This document shows positions 1-7,339 of a stretch of 27,697 bases of DNA, in pieces. The number at the start of each line of letters is the position of its first letter. Within the stretch, counting starts at the first letter, position 1. This DNA comes from an uncultured bacterium (GTDB lineage: Bacteria; Bacteroidota; Bacteroidia; Sphingobacteriales; Sphingobacteriaceae): NCBI GenBank assembly GCA_903958995.1, contig CAJBVG010000201.1:1-27697 (forward strand), given 5' to 3'. The notes below the pieces were generated by a model. That model was not told the DNA's origin. It was given only the letters and a program-made list of their open reading frames with translations, and made no database searches. Made by a program: the position numbers and the translations under genes.

Positions 1-744
1 AGCATCACCTTAAAGAAACTGAAAGACCTGGGTGAAGCGATGGGATTAGAATTGGTGTACGGCTTTGTACCGAAGGAAGGAAGTTTAGAAAAAGTTTACG
101 AACGCATGGAGCGAGAGCTGCAGCAGAAAATAAGCAATAGAGCATCGCAAACGAGTGAGCTGAGCACAGCCGATGATAACAGATTGTTAAACGAGCGAGA
201 AAAGGCAGATCTAAAATTGAGCAGTATCAACACGCAAAAAGAGTTAACGGCCTTCGAGCAAATTAATATAGAGCGAGCGATGCAATGGATGATGACAAAG
301 AAATTTAAGCGAGAAGAAATATTGAACGAAGCTTTTATTAAAAACATTCACAAACGCATGTTCGACGAAGTGTGGACGAACGCAGGGAAGTACAGAACAA
401 AAACTACAGAACTCGGCGAAGCACCAGAGAACATTGAAACTGCTGTACAGAAACTCATTGCAGAAATGAACCACTGGATCGACAATAAAACCTACGCAGC
501 CGACGAAATTGCGATCCGCTTTAAGCACCGCTTAGCGAGCATACATCCCTTTGCGAACGGCAACGGCAGGCATTCACGCATCATGGCGGATATCATCATT
601 CAACATATTTTCAAACGCGAATTATTTTCTTGGAACAAAACCAACCTCCACGAACTGAGCAGCAGCCGAACCGAATACATCAACGCAATGAAACTCGCAG
701 ATCAAGGGAATGTGTTGAGGTTGCTGGGATTTGCTCGTAATTAA
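1..744 (+). CDS. Fic domain protein, partial at 5' end; probable fusion of mobile mystery proteins A and B
   Basis: The reading frame is open from the first base, so the true start lies upstream and the ATG at 40 is internal. The first ~45 codons (ITLKKLKDLGEAMG, then LVYGFVPKEGSLEKVYER) look like the C-terminal end of the HTH protein called mobile mystery protein A. After a ~30-residue linker, the rest resembles mobile mystery protein B: a Fic domain with a complete HPFANGNGRHSR motif (codons at 544-579) including the catalytic His. Fic proteins usually transfer AMP or another nucleotide phosphate group to a target protein. In the families as I know them, A and B are normally separate neighbouring genes; here one frame joins them with no stop. 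I see no clear inhibitory (S/T)xxxE(G/N) helix. Stop TAA at 742-744. Fic identity is near certain; the fusion reading is strong but the N-terminus is not visible. Confidence 0.85.
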   Translation, partial: SITLKKLKDLGEAMGLELVYGFVPKEGSLEKVYERMERELQQKISNRASQTSELSTADDNRLLNEREKADLKLSSINTQKELTAFEQINIERAMQWMMTKKFKREEILNEAFIKNIHKRMFDEVWTNAGKYRTKTTELGEAPENIETAVQKLIAEMNHWIDNKTYAADEIAIRFKHRLASIHPFANGNGRHSRIMADIIIQHIFKRELFSWNKTNLHELSSSRTEYINAMKLADQGNVLRLLGFARN

Positions 745-815
745 TGTGCTAATTAGTCAATGTGCTAATGTGCCAATTGAACAATGTGCAGATGTGCAAA
801 TGCGAAGATGTGCAG
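744..815. repeat. Degenerate 8-nt tandem repeat, ATGTGCAN family, 9 units
   Basis: Starting on the last base of the Fic stop codon, nine consecutive octamers can be read in register: ATGTGCTA, ATTAGTCA, ATGTGCTA, ATGTGCCA and so on, ending with ATGTGCAG at 808-815. Six units keep ATGTGC exactly. The same family begins at 24790, ahead of the DUF420 gene. Confidence 0.75.
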
Positions 816-819
816 ATTA

Positions 820-923
820 CACGCGGAGCGTGGCACTCGCTAACAACTGGCGCGAGCCAGTTGAAGAGGACGAAGTCCTCGTTGCGACAAGCCACCACCC
901 CATGCCCCGAGCCCGGAGGGCTC
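820..923 (+). repeat. Hairpin-chain element, copy A (four short perfect hairpins)
   Basis: Four perfect mini-hairpins follow each other. H1 is CACGC-GGA-GCGTG (820-832). H2 is CAACTGGC-GCGA-GCCAGTTG (844-863, GNRA loop). H3 is GAGGAC-GAA-GTCCTC (866-880). H4 is GAGCCC-GGA-GGGCTC (909-923). Three loops are GNA triloops and one is a GNRA tetraloop, both unusually stable in nucleic acids. The same order recurs at 7485-7590 and, inverted, at 7616-7751 with different stems. Whether it acts as RNA or as single-stranded DNA is not known. Confidence 0.8.
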
Positions 924-941
924 TACTCTTTCAGTGCATTA

Positions 942-1172
942 CGATTTCGCAAGTTCGACTCTTCGACGTTTCGACAGTTCGACTCTTCGACCCTTCGACG
1001 TTTAGCTCCGCTGAATCGTGATGTTTTCTACTTTTTTCATATTACATAGTATTGCATCACGATTTCGACAGTTTGACCCTTCGACCCTTCGACACTTCGC
1101 CAGTTCGCCAGTTCGCCAGTTCGCTAGTTCGCCAGTTCGCCAGTTCGACACTTCTACCCTTCTATAGTTCTA
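942..1172. repeat. Degenerate 8-nt tandem repeat, TTCGACNN family, interrupted by palindromic element copy 1
   Basis: Two runs (about 942-1000 and 1061-1172) are made of octamers with a near-constant TTCGAC or TTCGCC core and a variable dinucleotide drawn from a small set (CC, GT, AG, AC, TC). Near 1097-1150 the unit TTCGCCAG is repeated several times almost perfectly. Apart from the repeats, the stretch 745-1222 holds only the satD promoter. Confidence 0.8.
1001..1066 (+). repeat. 66-bp palindromic element, copy 1
   Basis: Perfect 10-nt inverted repeat AATCGTGATG (1014-1023) and CATCACGATT (1055-1064), enclosing 31 nt of T-rich sequence and preceded by a fixed TTTAGCTCCGCTG flank. Five further copies lie at 2295, 2373, 2459 (same strand), 6645 and 7381 (opposite strand). 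Confidence 0.9.
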
Positions 1173-1188
1173 TTTTCAGTTATTTCAC

Positions 1189-1196
1189 TATATTTG
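1189..1196 (+). promoter_or_regulatory. Probable Bacteroidota -7 box of the satD gene
   Basis: TATATTTG matches the TAnnTTTG consensus exactly, 27 nt before the satD ATG. No convincing TTTG -33 box is seen at the usual distance, so the promoter call rests on the -7 box and the position. Confidence 0.5.
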
Positions 1197-1222
1197 AAAT
1201 AATTTAATTTATTTCATTATTT

Positions 1223-1861
1223 ATGAAACATTTAATATTGATGTGCGATGTTGTAAAAAGCAGAAATAAGGACCAGAAACAATTAATCAAAGAATTGAAA
1301 CAAACGGTTCTGTTTATCAATCGCAAGTACAGTAAAGATATACTATCTCCCTTAACGATTACGCTTGGTGATGAATTTCAGGGCATAATTAAAAATGTAG
1401 AATCGGGACTAAGTATCATCATCGAGATTGAAGAGTATATCATTAAAAAAAAATTCGATTTTAAGTTGCGTTATGTTTTTAATGTGGGTGATATTGATAC
1501 GCAAATAAATGCAAAAGTAGCACATGAAATGCTTGGTGTTGGATTAACAGAAACAAGAACTAAATTAAATCAATTAAAAAGCACCGACAATAGAATAAAT
1601 GTTTCTATGGGTGATGAAATTATTTCTTCGGTAATAAACAATTCCTTTGTAGTACTTGATAATATTATAAACAAATGGGATATTGAAGACGATTACGAGA
1701 TAGCATCTACATTCCTTGAATACATTGACTATAAAATTGTAGCAGAGAAATTAAATAGGAATAGATCCTTGATTTGGAAACGTGAAAAAACGTTAAATAT
1801 AAGATCGTACCGAGCAGTAAAAGACATCATACAACAAGCACACCTATTAGCACATTTATGA
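1223..1861 (+). CDS. SatD family protein
   Basis: 212 residues. The N-terminus (LILMCDVVKSRN), followed by TITLGDEFQGI at about residues 45-55, matches the SatD family as I remember it, named after a gene near the SRP locus of streptococci. The biochemical role of the family is not established. The last ~45 residues (KIVAEKLNRNRSLIWKRE) look like a helix-turn-helix, so a DNA-binding or regulatory role is possible. No signal peptide or membrane segment. The stop overlaps the next start (ATGA), so the two genes are almost certainly translationally coupled. The gene is AT-rich and bracketed on both sides by repeat tracts, which suggests a separately acquired cassette. Family assignment is by recalled motif resemblance. 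Confidence 0.7.
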   Translation: MKHLILMCDVVKSRNKDQKQLIKELKQTVLFINRKYSKDILSPLTITLGDEFQGIIKNVESGLSIIIEIEEYIIKKKFDFKLRYVFNVGDIDTQINAKVAHEMLGVGLTETRTKLNQLKSTDNRINVSMGDEIISSVINNSFVVLDNIINKWDIEDDYEIASTFLEYIDYKIVAEKLNRNRSLIWKREKTLNIRSYRAVKDIIQQAHLLAHL

Positions 1862-2211
1862 GTTTAGCTTTCAAAATTATTACAGTGTTATTGATTGAAA
1901 TTGGGTTGATATTCTTTTACAAAAGAATTACGCCAACATCAATCGTTAAAACAAAATTCGACTACAGATCGATATTAAAAGGGATTATTGAAAGGGCCTT
2001 TTTATCATTCGGATTTTTGAATAACATTCCTCACGTGCTAACCTTATTTGGAGCACTTAAATTAGGTACACGTTTAAAACACGGTGATAAAGAAGAAACG
2101 GAAGAAGGCTTAAAAAAAGAATCGCTTTATAATGATTTTTACTTAATAGGCAATTTTGTTTCTGTATCGGCTAGTATCGTTTACTATATTATTTTTCAGC
2201 CGAAAGCTTAA
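1858..2211 (+). CDS. Small membrane protein coupled to the SatD gene
   Basis: 117 residues with a hydrophobic segment at about 3-20 (ends IEIGLIFFY) and another at about 97-113 (NFVSVSASIVYYIIF); the loop between them is basic and charged (KLGTRLKHGDKEETEEG). I do not recognise a named family. The 4-nt ATGA overlap with the SatD gene makes a functional pair likely. SatD proteins are often encoded beside a small membrane protein (DUF3307 in other phyla), and this may be the local equivalent, but I see no sequence match that proves it. Confidence 0.7.
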   Translation: MSLAFKIITVLLIEIGLIFFYKRITPTSIVKTKFDYRSILKGIIERAFLSFGFLNNIPHVLTLFGALKLGTRLKHGDKEETEEGLKKESLYNDFYLIGNFVSVSASIVYYIIFQPKA

Positions 2212-2294
2212 AAAAATTCTTTGTTGAATTATTGAATTATTCGACCCTTCGACCCTTCGCCAGTTCGACCCTTCGACCCTTCGACGTTTCGCCG

Positions 2295-2360
2295 TTTAGC
2301 TCCGCTGAATCGTGATGTTTTCTACTTTTTTCATATTACATAGTATTGCATCACGATTTC
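2295..2360 (+). repeat. 66-bp palindromic element, copy 2
   Basis: Arms AATCGTGATG at 2308-2317 and CATCACGATT at 2349-2358; the 31-nt centre is identical to copy 1. Confidence 0.9.
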
Positions 2361-2372
2361 GACCCTTCGACG

Positions 2373-2438
2373 TTTAGCTCCGCTGAATCGTGATGTTTTC
2401 TACTTTTTTCATATTATATAGTATTGCATCACGATTTC
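2373..2438 (+). repeat. 66-bp palindromic element, copy 3
   Basis: Arms at 2386-2395 and 2427-2436. One base differs from copies 1 and 2 in the loop (ATTATATAG instead of ATTACATAG); the arms are unchanged. Confidence 0.9.
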
Positions 2439-2458
2439 GACCCTTCGACGTTTCGCCG

Positions 2459-2524
2459 TTTAGCTCCGCTGAATCGTGATGTTCTCTACTTTTTTCATAT
2501 TACATAGTATTGCATCACGATTTC
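2459..2524 (+). repeat. 66-bp palindromic element, copy 4
   Basis: Arms at 2472-2481 and 2513-2522. One loop change (GTTCTCTAC instead of GTTTTCTAC); the arms are unchanged. Confidence 0.9.
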
Positions 2525-2839
2525 GACCCTTCGACGTTTCGACCCTTCTACGTTTCTACAATTCGACCATTCGACGTTTCGACCCTTCGACCCTTCGCCG
2601 TTTCAACCCTCGCCCTAGGGGTATAATCTAAATTTTTAAATTCGATAATTCGCTGATTCGATTCTACGTCTCTGTGATTTAGAATATCTCCTGAGTTGTT
2701 TCCCTAGCCGTGAATTTTGAGGGATTGAATAGTTTGAGAATATGAATCATATGGCAGATGATACAACGCTTATCTTGTACAAGTTATATTTAACAAAATA
2801 TATAAATCATCTAAAATTATTTTAAATATCCAATTAATT

Positions 2840-5716
2840 TTATTTGACAGTCAAATATTCATAGAGTTCATCCTTTACTGACTCGAGCAATTTTAATTTT
2901 ATTTTTACAACTGGAGCTTGATCACCATTTTTATCTAAAATTGTAGATTGTTCGAATGACCCATCAATTGGCAAAACGTCACCCATATAATAAAAATCAC
3001 CACCTTCTCCGTTATGTTTTTTTATAAAAAATGGAAATCTAGTAACCCTTTCTATCCTATAATTTTCTAGCTTTTTTATACTTGGACTTGTGATTTTTAA
3101 GTAAGGCTTTGAAAACCATTGAAAAGTAGAAGGGTCTAAAAATCCTTCTGGAAAATTTATTTGTGGGTCAATACCTTCTTCTTTATGGTAGTTAACAAAA
3201 ATAGGGCATGAATTGTCTTTAATAATATAACCATACATTGTACTTTCTATATTTTCATCCCACTCTAATATTCGACAAACATCTTTTCTCGAATATTTTT
3301 GATATAATATAAAACCGGCAATAAATATATTTAATTTGAAAATATTTTTAAATTTATAAATTCCTAATAACACAATATCTAACAAGTATTTTTTAAAAAT
3401 ATCATTTGATAAAAGAACTTTGAAGTCTTTCGACAAAGCAATTAATCTAGTATTTCCAGATATAAGTTCTTGTTCATTTCGAATAAATTTGAAATTTAAA
3501 ATATTAATAGCTGATTTTATAGTTTTTTCGGACGACTTAATGTTATATTCATCCCAAATTTTATTTTTTATCTTTACAAGATCAATTTCAATATTCTCTA
3601 ATAATTCATGAAGAATAACTAACTCTTCAATTCTTTTGCCATTTGCAATTTCTTTCGAGTATAGTTCTAAAAGTTTATAGTGACTTTGATTAAAATTATC
3701 ATTCAATTCGGGATAAATTAATTCGTGAAATTTATAAAGAGATTTAGAATGATCTATATAATGTTGAGGATCTCTAGAACCATGATTAATAAAATCTATC
3801 ATCATTGGAGATTTTCCAATCTTGTACTCCAAATCAAGATAATCTTTTTTAAGGTCTTTGATTTTATTCAAGTTAGCAGTGTCAATGGACTCAAATATTC
3901 TTTTTTTAGAAATTTCATCAAAGCTAATTGTTGAAGCTCCAGGTATACTATCGCTTCCATTTGTCAACAATCTACGAATGGTATCCTTATTATAAGTGTT
4001 ATCACCAAACAATGCAATTGGCACTAGAAAATTATTTGAGTAATTTCCAATAAAATCTATAACAGTAAGGTATTCTTTATTATCAGCTTTTCTAAGACCT
4101 CTTCCAAGTTGCTGAACAAAAATAATAGCAGATTGAGTAGGTCTTAACATTATAACTTGATTCACCTTAGGTATATCTACACCTTCATTAAATATGTCAA
4201 CAGTAATTATATAATCCAACTTCTCTTTTAAATCAGATGTCTCTAAACGATGAATGGTTTCTTTTCTTTTGTGTTCAGCAGATTCTCCAATAAGTGAAAT
4301 AGTTTTAAATCCTTCTTTATTTAACAGTTCCGATAATTTTATAGCTTCTTCAGTTCTTGAACAAAATATTAATCCTCTTGGTTCACCGTTATCACATCCA
4401 TAAAATTTAATATTATGTACTATGTGTTTAATTCTTTCTGAAGATCTTAATTTATTGAAATCAGATTTATCATCAATCGTATTATCATTTATCGTTAAAT
4501 CAGTTATGCCATAATAATGAAAAGGACTTAACATATCTTCTTCAAGTGCTTTGTGTAACCTTATTTCATATGCTATTGTATGCTCAAATGCATTATAAAT
4601 GTCATAGCCATCGGTTCGCTCAGGAGTAGCGGTCATGCCTAATAGAAATTTCGGCTTGAAGTATGACATTAACCTTTTATAACTCTCAGCACCAGCTCTA
4701 TGTGTTTCGTCAATTACGATATAGTCAAATTCATCAGGTGTGAATTTTTTAAATTCCTCTTCTTTAGATATGGTTTGTACAGTAGAAAATAAATAATCGC
4801 ATTCAATATCTTTTGATTGGCCTGAATACATTCCCATTGTCACACTATTGCCTAGAATTTCACGAAAACTTTCCATTGACTTTTCAGCTATAGTTCTTCG
4901 ATGTACAATGAATAATAATTTTTTAGGTTTTAATTTTTTAACATCAAATGCGGAAAGGTATGTTTTACCAGTCCCTGTAGCAGAAATAAGAAGTGCTTTA
5001 CTTTTGCCTTCAGATCTAATTTTATCTAAATTATTAAGCGCTTCAATCTGCATTTTGTTTGGCTTAATTATATTAGAAATTTCATCATGTGTGATTTTTG
5101 ATTTATTTCTTTGTTCAAGTTGCTTTCTATATATCAAATAGTATGCTTCTAAAAACTGACTATTAACAATTGAAGCTTTTGTAAATTGATATTCAAAATC
5201 AACTAAAGTGTTAAAAATAATATTGCTTTCTTTCGTAGCAGTTATTTTAATATTTAATTCTTGATTAACCTTAAGTGCATTATCAGTTAAGTTACTACTG
5301 CCTACTATATAATTGTATATTTCACCTTTTTTAAATAGGTAACCTTTGGCATGCATATTACCTTCAGTTACTATTTTTAATTCTATATTTTTAAATTGAA
5401 GTAGCCTAATTAACGCTTCAGGCTGAGTGAAATTTTGATATTGGGAAACTAGTATTTTCCCTTTAACACCTTTCCTTTCAAGTTCCTTTAATTCGTTTAT
5501 TATAGTTGCTACACCACCACTTGTTACAAATGCAACATTGAACCAAAATGCATCGCAATTTCGTAGTTCATTTTGTAATGAACTTAGTACTTTCTTGTTT
5601 TTTGTAGAGTCGTTTGTAAGTATCTGAGGTGTTAAAGCAGGGTTAGATTCTGTAGATCTATTGATAAATCCAGTCTCTAATCCTTTTAATAACTCATCGT
5701 TGTTGTTGTTGATCAT
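2840..5716 (-). CDS. PLD-like nuclease / SF2 helicase / DUF3427 protein
   Basis: 958 residues, apparently complete. Residues ~40-180 form a phospholipase-D-like domain with HAKGYLF (H122, K124) and GSSNLT (139-144). Residues ~220-560 are an SF2 helicase: Walker A ATGTGKT (246-252), DETH (336-339), TATP (362-365) and motif VI QQLGRGLR (535-542). The remaining ~400 residues fit the DUF3427 domain found at the C-terminus of such helicases. The expected activity is ATP-driven DNA or RNA translocation coupled to phosphodiester cleavage. Only one HxK motif is visible, so a dimer may be needed to form a PLD active site. It lies 4 nt downstream of a NUDIX gene on the same strand and the two probably form one operon. 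PLD plus helicase architectures occur in anti-phage systems (DISARM, type II Mokosh), so defence is a reasonable inference but not proven. The gene is AT-rich and flanked by repeats. Confidence 0.9.
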   Translation of the reverse strand: MINNNNDELLKGLETGFINRSTESNPALTPQILTNDSTKNKKVLSSLQNELRNCDAFWFNVAFVTSGGVATIINELKELERKGVKGKILVSQYQNFTQPEALIRLLQFKNIELKIVTEGNMHAKGYLFKKGEIYNYIVGSSNLTDNALKVNQELNIKITATKESNIIFNTLVDFEYQFTKASIVNSQFLEAYYLIYRKQLEQRNKSKITHDEISNIIKPNKMQIEALNNLDKIRSEGKSKALLISATGTGKTYLSAFDVKKLKPKKLLFIVHRRTIAEKSMESFREILGNSVTMGMYSGQSKDIECDYLFSTVQTISKEEEFKKFTPDEFDYIVIDETHRAGAESYKRLMSYFKPKFLLGMTATPERTDGYDIYNAFEHTIAYEIRLHKALEEDMLSPFHYYGITDLTINDNTIDDKSDFNKLRSSERIKHIVHNIKFYGCDNGEPRGLIFCSRTEEAIKLSELLNKEGFKTISLIGESAEHKRKETIHRLETSDLKEKLDYIITVDIFNEGVDIPKVNQVIMLRPTQSAIIFVQQLGRGLRKADNKEYLTVIDFIGNYSNNFLVPIALFGDNTYNKDTIRRLLTNGSDSIPGASTISFDEISKKRIFESIDTANLNKIKDLKKDYLDLEYKIGKSPMMIDFINHGSRDPQHYIDHSKSLYKFHELIYPELNDNFNQSHYKLLELYSKEIANGKRIEELVILHELLENIEIDLVKIKNKIWDEYNIKSSEKTIKSAINILNFKFIRNEQELISGNTRLIALSKDFKVLLSNDIFKKYLLDIVLLGIYKFKNIFKLNIFIAGFILYQKYSRKDVCRILEWDENIESTMYGYIIKDNSCPIFVNYHKEEGIDPQINFPEGFLDPSTFQWFSKPYLKITSPSIKKLENYRIERVTRFPFFIKKHNGEGGDFYYMGDVLPIDGSFEQSTILDKNGDQAPVVKIKLKLLESVKDELYEYLTVK

Positions 5717-5720
5717 TTGT

Positions 5721-6128
5721 TTATTTTAAGTATTCCAAGACAGGTATATCTGCAGCAGCCCAGTCGAGTGTTTCTAGTTCAGCTTTTTCAAGCCATTTAT
5801 AATTTATGTGCTCTTTTAAAATTATATTATCTGAATTTGTATTGCATAAATAACAATGCATGCTTAATGAAAAATCAGTATAGGTATGTTCGACTGTTAC
5901 AACTTTTTCAAGTATTGTTATTTCAATTTCAAGCTCTTCATTAATTTCTCTTTTTAAAGCTGAGACTTCATCTTCACCATGTTCAACTTTGCCACCAGGA
6001 AATTCATATTTGTACGAGATGTATTCGTACTTACTTGCATTTCTTTGCATACATAAATATTTACCATCCTTAATTATTACAGCTGCAACAACATTTAAAT
6101 GTTTCATTAATTTAATATTCTTACTCAA
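5721..6128 (-). CDS. NUDIX hydrolase, (deoxy)nucleoside triphosphate pyrophosphohydrolase type
   Basis: 135 residues, usual size for a MutT-like enzyme. The Nudix box spans residues 46-68: GKVEHGE, then REINEELEI. Gly46, Glu52, Arg60, Glu61, Glu64 and Glu65 are in place; the usual Gly near the end of the box is Glu67, a tolerated change in this subgroup. Such enzymes hydrolyse (d)NTPs or modified nucleotides to the monophosphate and pyrophosphate. Translation could also begin at the internal ATG at 6107 (MKHLNVVAAV), the more typical N-terminus for the family. It is the first gene of a two-gene unit with the PLD-helicase; the pairing may mean that it clears or controls a nucleotide used or produced by that protein. 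Confidence 0.88.
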   Translation of the reverse strand: MSKNIKLMKHLNVVAAVIIKDGKYLCMQRNASKYEYISYKYEFPGGKVEHGEDEVSALKREINEELEIEITILEKVVTVEHTYTDFSLSMHCYLCNTNSDNIILKEHINYKWLEKAELETLDWAAADIPVLEYLK

Positions 6129-6153
6129 TATTACTTAATGTTATTAACTCCCG

Positions 6154-6161
6154 CAAAATTA
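6154..6161 (-). promoter_or_regulatory. Probable -7 box for the NUDIX-helicase operon
   Basis: Read on the minus strand this is TAATTTTG, an exact match to TAnnTTTG, 26 nt before the NUDIX ATG at 6128. No clear -33 box. It lies back to back with the plus-strand promoter of the structured RNA. Confidence 0.45.
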
Positions 6162-6163
6162 TA

Positions 6164-6194
6164 TTTGCTATAACGAACCTTTTCCCTACCTTTA
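6164..6194 (+). promoter_or_regulatory. Promoter of the structured RNA
   Basis: TTTG at 6164-6167 and TACCTTTA at 6187-6194 are separated by 19 nt, the usual spacing of Bacteroidota housekeeping promoters; the -7 box matches 7 of 8 positions. The predicted start, about 6199-6201, falls exactly on the outer stem of the RNA. Confidence 0.65.
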
Positions 6195-6195
6195 C

Positions 6196-6327
6196 CTCAG
6201 CATTAAGAACTCCCTAGAGGGGTGCCAACCGAGAGGATCTACGGTGGCAAAGCAATGTGGGCCTGCTGGTCAAAAAATCTGAAAAGGGTATCCCTTTCCG
6301 TTTCCCACCTGTTTTGTTAATGCTTAG
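6196..6327 (+). ncRNA. Putative structured RNA of about 130 nt, family unknown
   Basis: An outer stem AGCATTAA / TTAATGCT (6199-6206 with 6317-6324) closes a multi-branched fold. Inside are ACTCC / GGGGT (6209-6213 with 6219-6223), TGCC plus ACCG pairing with CGGT plus GGCA around one bulged A (6223-6231 with 6242-6249), GTGGG / CCCAC (6257-6261 with 6304-6308) and a perfect AAAGGG-TAT-CCCTTT hairpin (6283-6297). The first two stems share base 6223, so they may be alternatives. A good promoter starts at the outer stem. It could be a free small RNA (for example of the 6S-Flavo type, whose consensus I cannot recall well enough to compare) or a leader of the ORF at 6358. It does not carry the conserved 3' half of a TPP riboswitch. 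Confidence 0.6.
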
Positions 6328-6357
6328 CGTATTCGTTTTACATTAACATTTTTAAAC

Positions 6358-6519
6358 ATGGGACATCCATCAAACAACCTCCAAAAGCTCCTTAAGGACA
6401 AAAGTAAACGTGATCTTATTCGCCTACACGAAGAAATCTGCGAACAACCTGGCATAACCTCCACCAAACTCAATTTTTTAGTGATGATTCGGCAGGCGAT
6501 TAAAACAGCGAAACACTAA
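6358..6519 (+). CDS. Small ORF, 53 residues, unknown
   Basis: ATG at 6358 to TAA at 6519, encoding MGHPSNNLQKLLKDKSKRDL and onward to IRQAIKTAKH. It is rich in Lys and Leu, probably helical, with no membrane segment. It begins 31 nt after the structured RNA and has no promoter of its own that I can see, so it may be transcribed with it. It could be a real small protein or a chance ORF; no homologue is recognised. Confidence 0.4.
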   Translation: MGHPSNNLQKLLKDKSKRDLIRLHEEICEQPGITSTKLNFLVMIRQAIKTAKH

Positions 6520-6536
6520 TCTTCAATATACTTTAA

Positions 6537-6615
6537 CACAGAGACACGGAGACACAAAGAAAATTTATTCTGCTTAGGTTCAGCACCAAAAACTCTGCGC
6601 CTCTGTGCCTCTGTG
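6537..6615. repeat. Imperfect inverted repeat, CACAGAG type
   Basis: The left arm 6537-6559 (CACAGAGACACGG start) and the right arm 6593-6615 (ending GTGCCTCTGTG) are 23 nt each and complementary at most positions around a 33-nt loop. It lies right after the small ORF and could end transcription, but it lacks a U-run. Confidence 0.6.
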
Positions 6616-6644
6616 ATTAGGCTTAGTCGAATTTTCGAAGAGTC

Positions 6645-6710
6645 AAAATTGTGATGCAATAATATGAAATATGAAAAAAGTGGAATACATCACGATTCAG
6701 CGGAGCTAAA
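6645..6710 (-). repeat. 66-bp palindromic element, copy 5 (inverted)
   Basis: Minus-strand copy with arms at 6647-6656 and 6688-6697. One arm reads AATTGTGATG, giving a G-T wobble instead of a pair, and four loop bases differ from the copy 1 consensus. It is followed by the conserved CAGCGGAGCTAAA flank. It is the most diverged copy. Confidence 0.85.
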
Positions 6711-6791
6711 CGTCGAACTATCGAAGGTCGCGGAGCCGAAGGCATTAAAAATTGAAAGAACCTGTCCCGCTGGTGCGGGATTAATCAATTC

Positions 6792-6826
6792 AACTCACAA
6801 CTCAAAACTCACAACTCACAACTCAA
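6792..6826. repeat. 7-nt tandem repeat AACTCAC, five units
   Basis: Units AACTCAC / AACTCAA in register, ending 3 nt before the ATG at 6830. Just upstream is a perfect hairpin TCCCGC-TGGT-GCGGGA. The same 7-nt unit stands before the gene at 8030 and at the right end of the window. Confidence 0.8.
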
Positions 6827-6829
6827 GAA

Positions 6830-7339
6830 ATGATAGAATACAACATCGATTTCGAAATATGTATTTACGATCCAGATACAAGCGATTTTGTAGAAGGAAA
6901 GATAACTCACTTAAGTGATTACCTAATTAAAGTGAAGCTCGAAAAGCCTTATGTATATTGGGTTTCACAGCGTGCCATTACGCCTTCACGCTTAAAAAGC
7001 GGTCACACCTTTATTCATAATTACCAAAAACTAGCGGAACAACTTTTGCGCTTGGCTTATGAAAAAGTAAAGTACATCGACGAGAACATCGACGAACTGG
7101 AATACAACTATATGTTACTCCAAGAAGATCTCTATGAACTCGATACCCTCGCCAATGCACATGTCGCCCGCAGAATAAAACGTACTCTCCAAGAAGACTT
7201 CTTCCGCAGAGGAGTGCTGAATACAACGGTCTGCGGTTTTGTGTTCAATGCCTACGATCGTACGCATATTGTGGATATTGTTAAAGCGTATTGTGAGGAT
7301 AAAACCAAGATTTACAAAGCTTGCGCTTTGTCGAACTAG
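6830..7339 (+). CDS. Hypothetical protein, 169 residues
   Basis: No family recognised. The N-terminal ~60 residues are rich in beta-branched residues (a small beta domain is likely: YNIDFEICIYD, LIKVKLEKPYVYW). The centre (65-110) is acidic and helical, and could be a coiled coil (YIDENIDELEYNYMLLQEDL). No signal peptide or membrane segment. It contains two Cys residues near the C-terminal half (TTVCGF and YCEDK) and a third in the last residues. It is cytoplasmic by inference, and flanked on both sides by palindromic elements in the same (minus) orientation. The ATG at 6830 follows a 7-nt repeat tract directly. Coding status is likely because the frame is long and uninterrupted in a region of repeats. 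Confidence 0.6.
   Translation: MIEYNIDFEICIYDPDTSDFVEGKITHLSDYLIKVKLEKPYVYWVSQRAITPSRLKSGHTFIHNYQKLAEQLLRLAYEKVKYIDENIDELEYNYMLLQEDLYELDTLANAHVARRIKRTLQEDFFRRGVLNTTVCGFVFNAYDRTHIVDIVKAYCEDKTKIYKACALSN

Larger units (their letters stand above)
2236..2606. repeat. TTCGACNN octamer tract with three palindromic elements embedded
   Basis: Octamers with the TTCGAC core fill 2240-2294, 2358-2372, 2436-2458 and 2522-2606, separated by palindromic element copies 2-4. The boundary between each element and the tract is the same every time: GT before TTTAGC on the left, and CACGATTTCGAC on the right. In the remainder of the gene-free stretch (2607-2839) I see only AT-rich sequence with a small CCCTAGGG palindrome. 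Confidence 0.85.

Noticed and set aside
731..1049. Two overlapping ORFs of ~95 residues
   Set aside because: They translate octamer repeats and hairpin elements only.
942..2606. CRISPR array
   Set aside because: Units are 8 nt with no spacers of 30 nt or more; the 66-bp elements do not alternate with unique spacers and there are no cas genes.
6211..6250. TPP riboswitch, because of GGGGTGCC and a nearby GAGAGG
   Set aside because: The second conserved half (CTGATC and the following pyrophosphate-binding part) is absent and the stems do not match.
6664..6918. 84-residue ORF
   Set aside because: It reads through palindromic element copy 5 and the AACTCAC repeat, then overlaps the better gene at 6830 in another frame.
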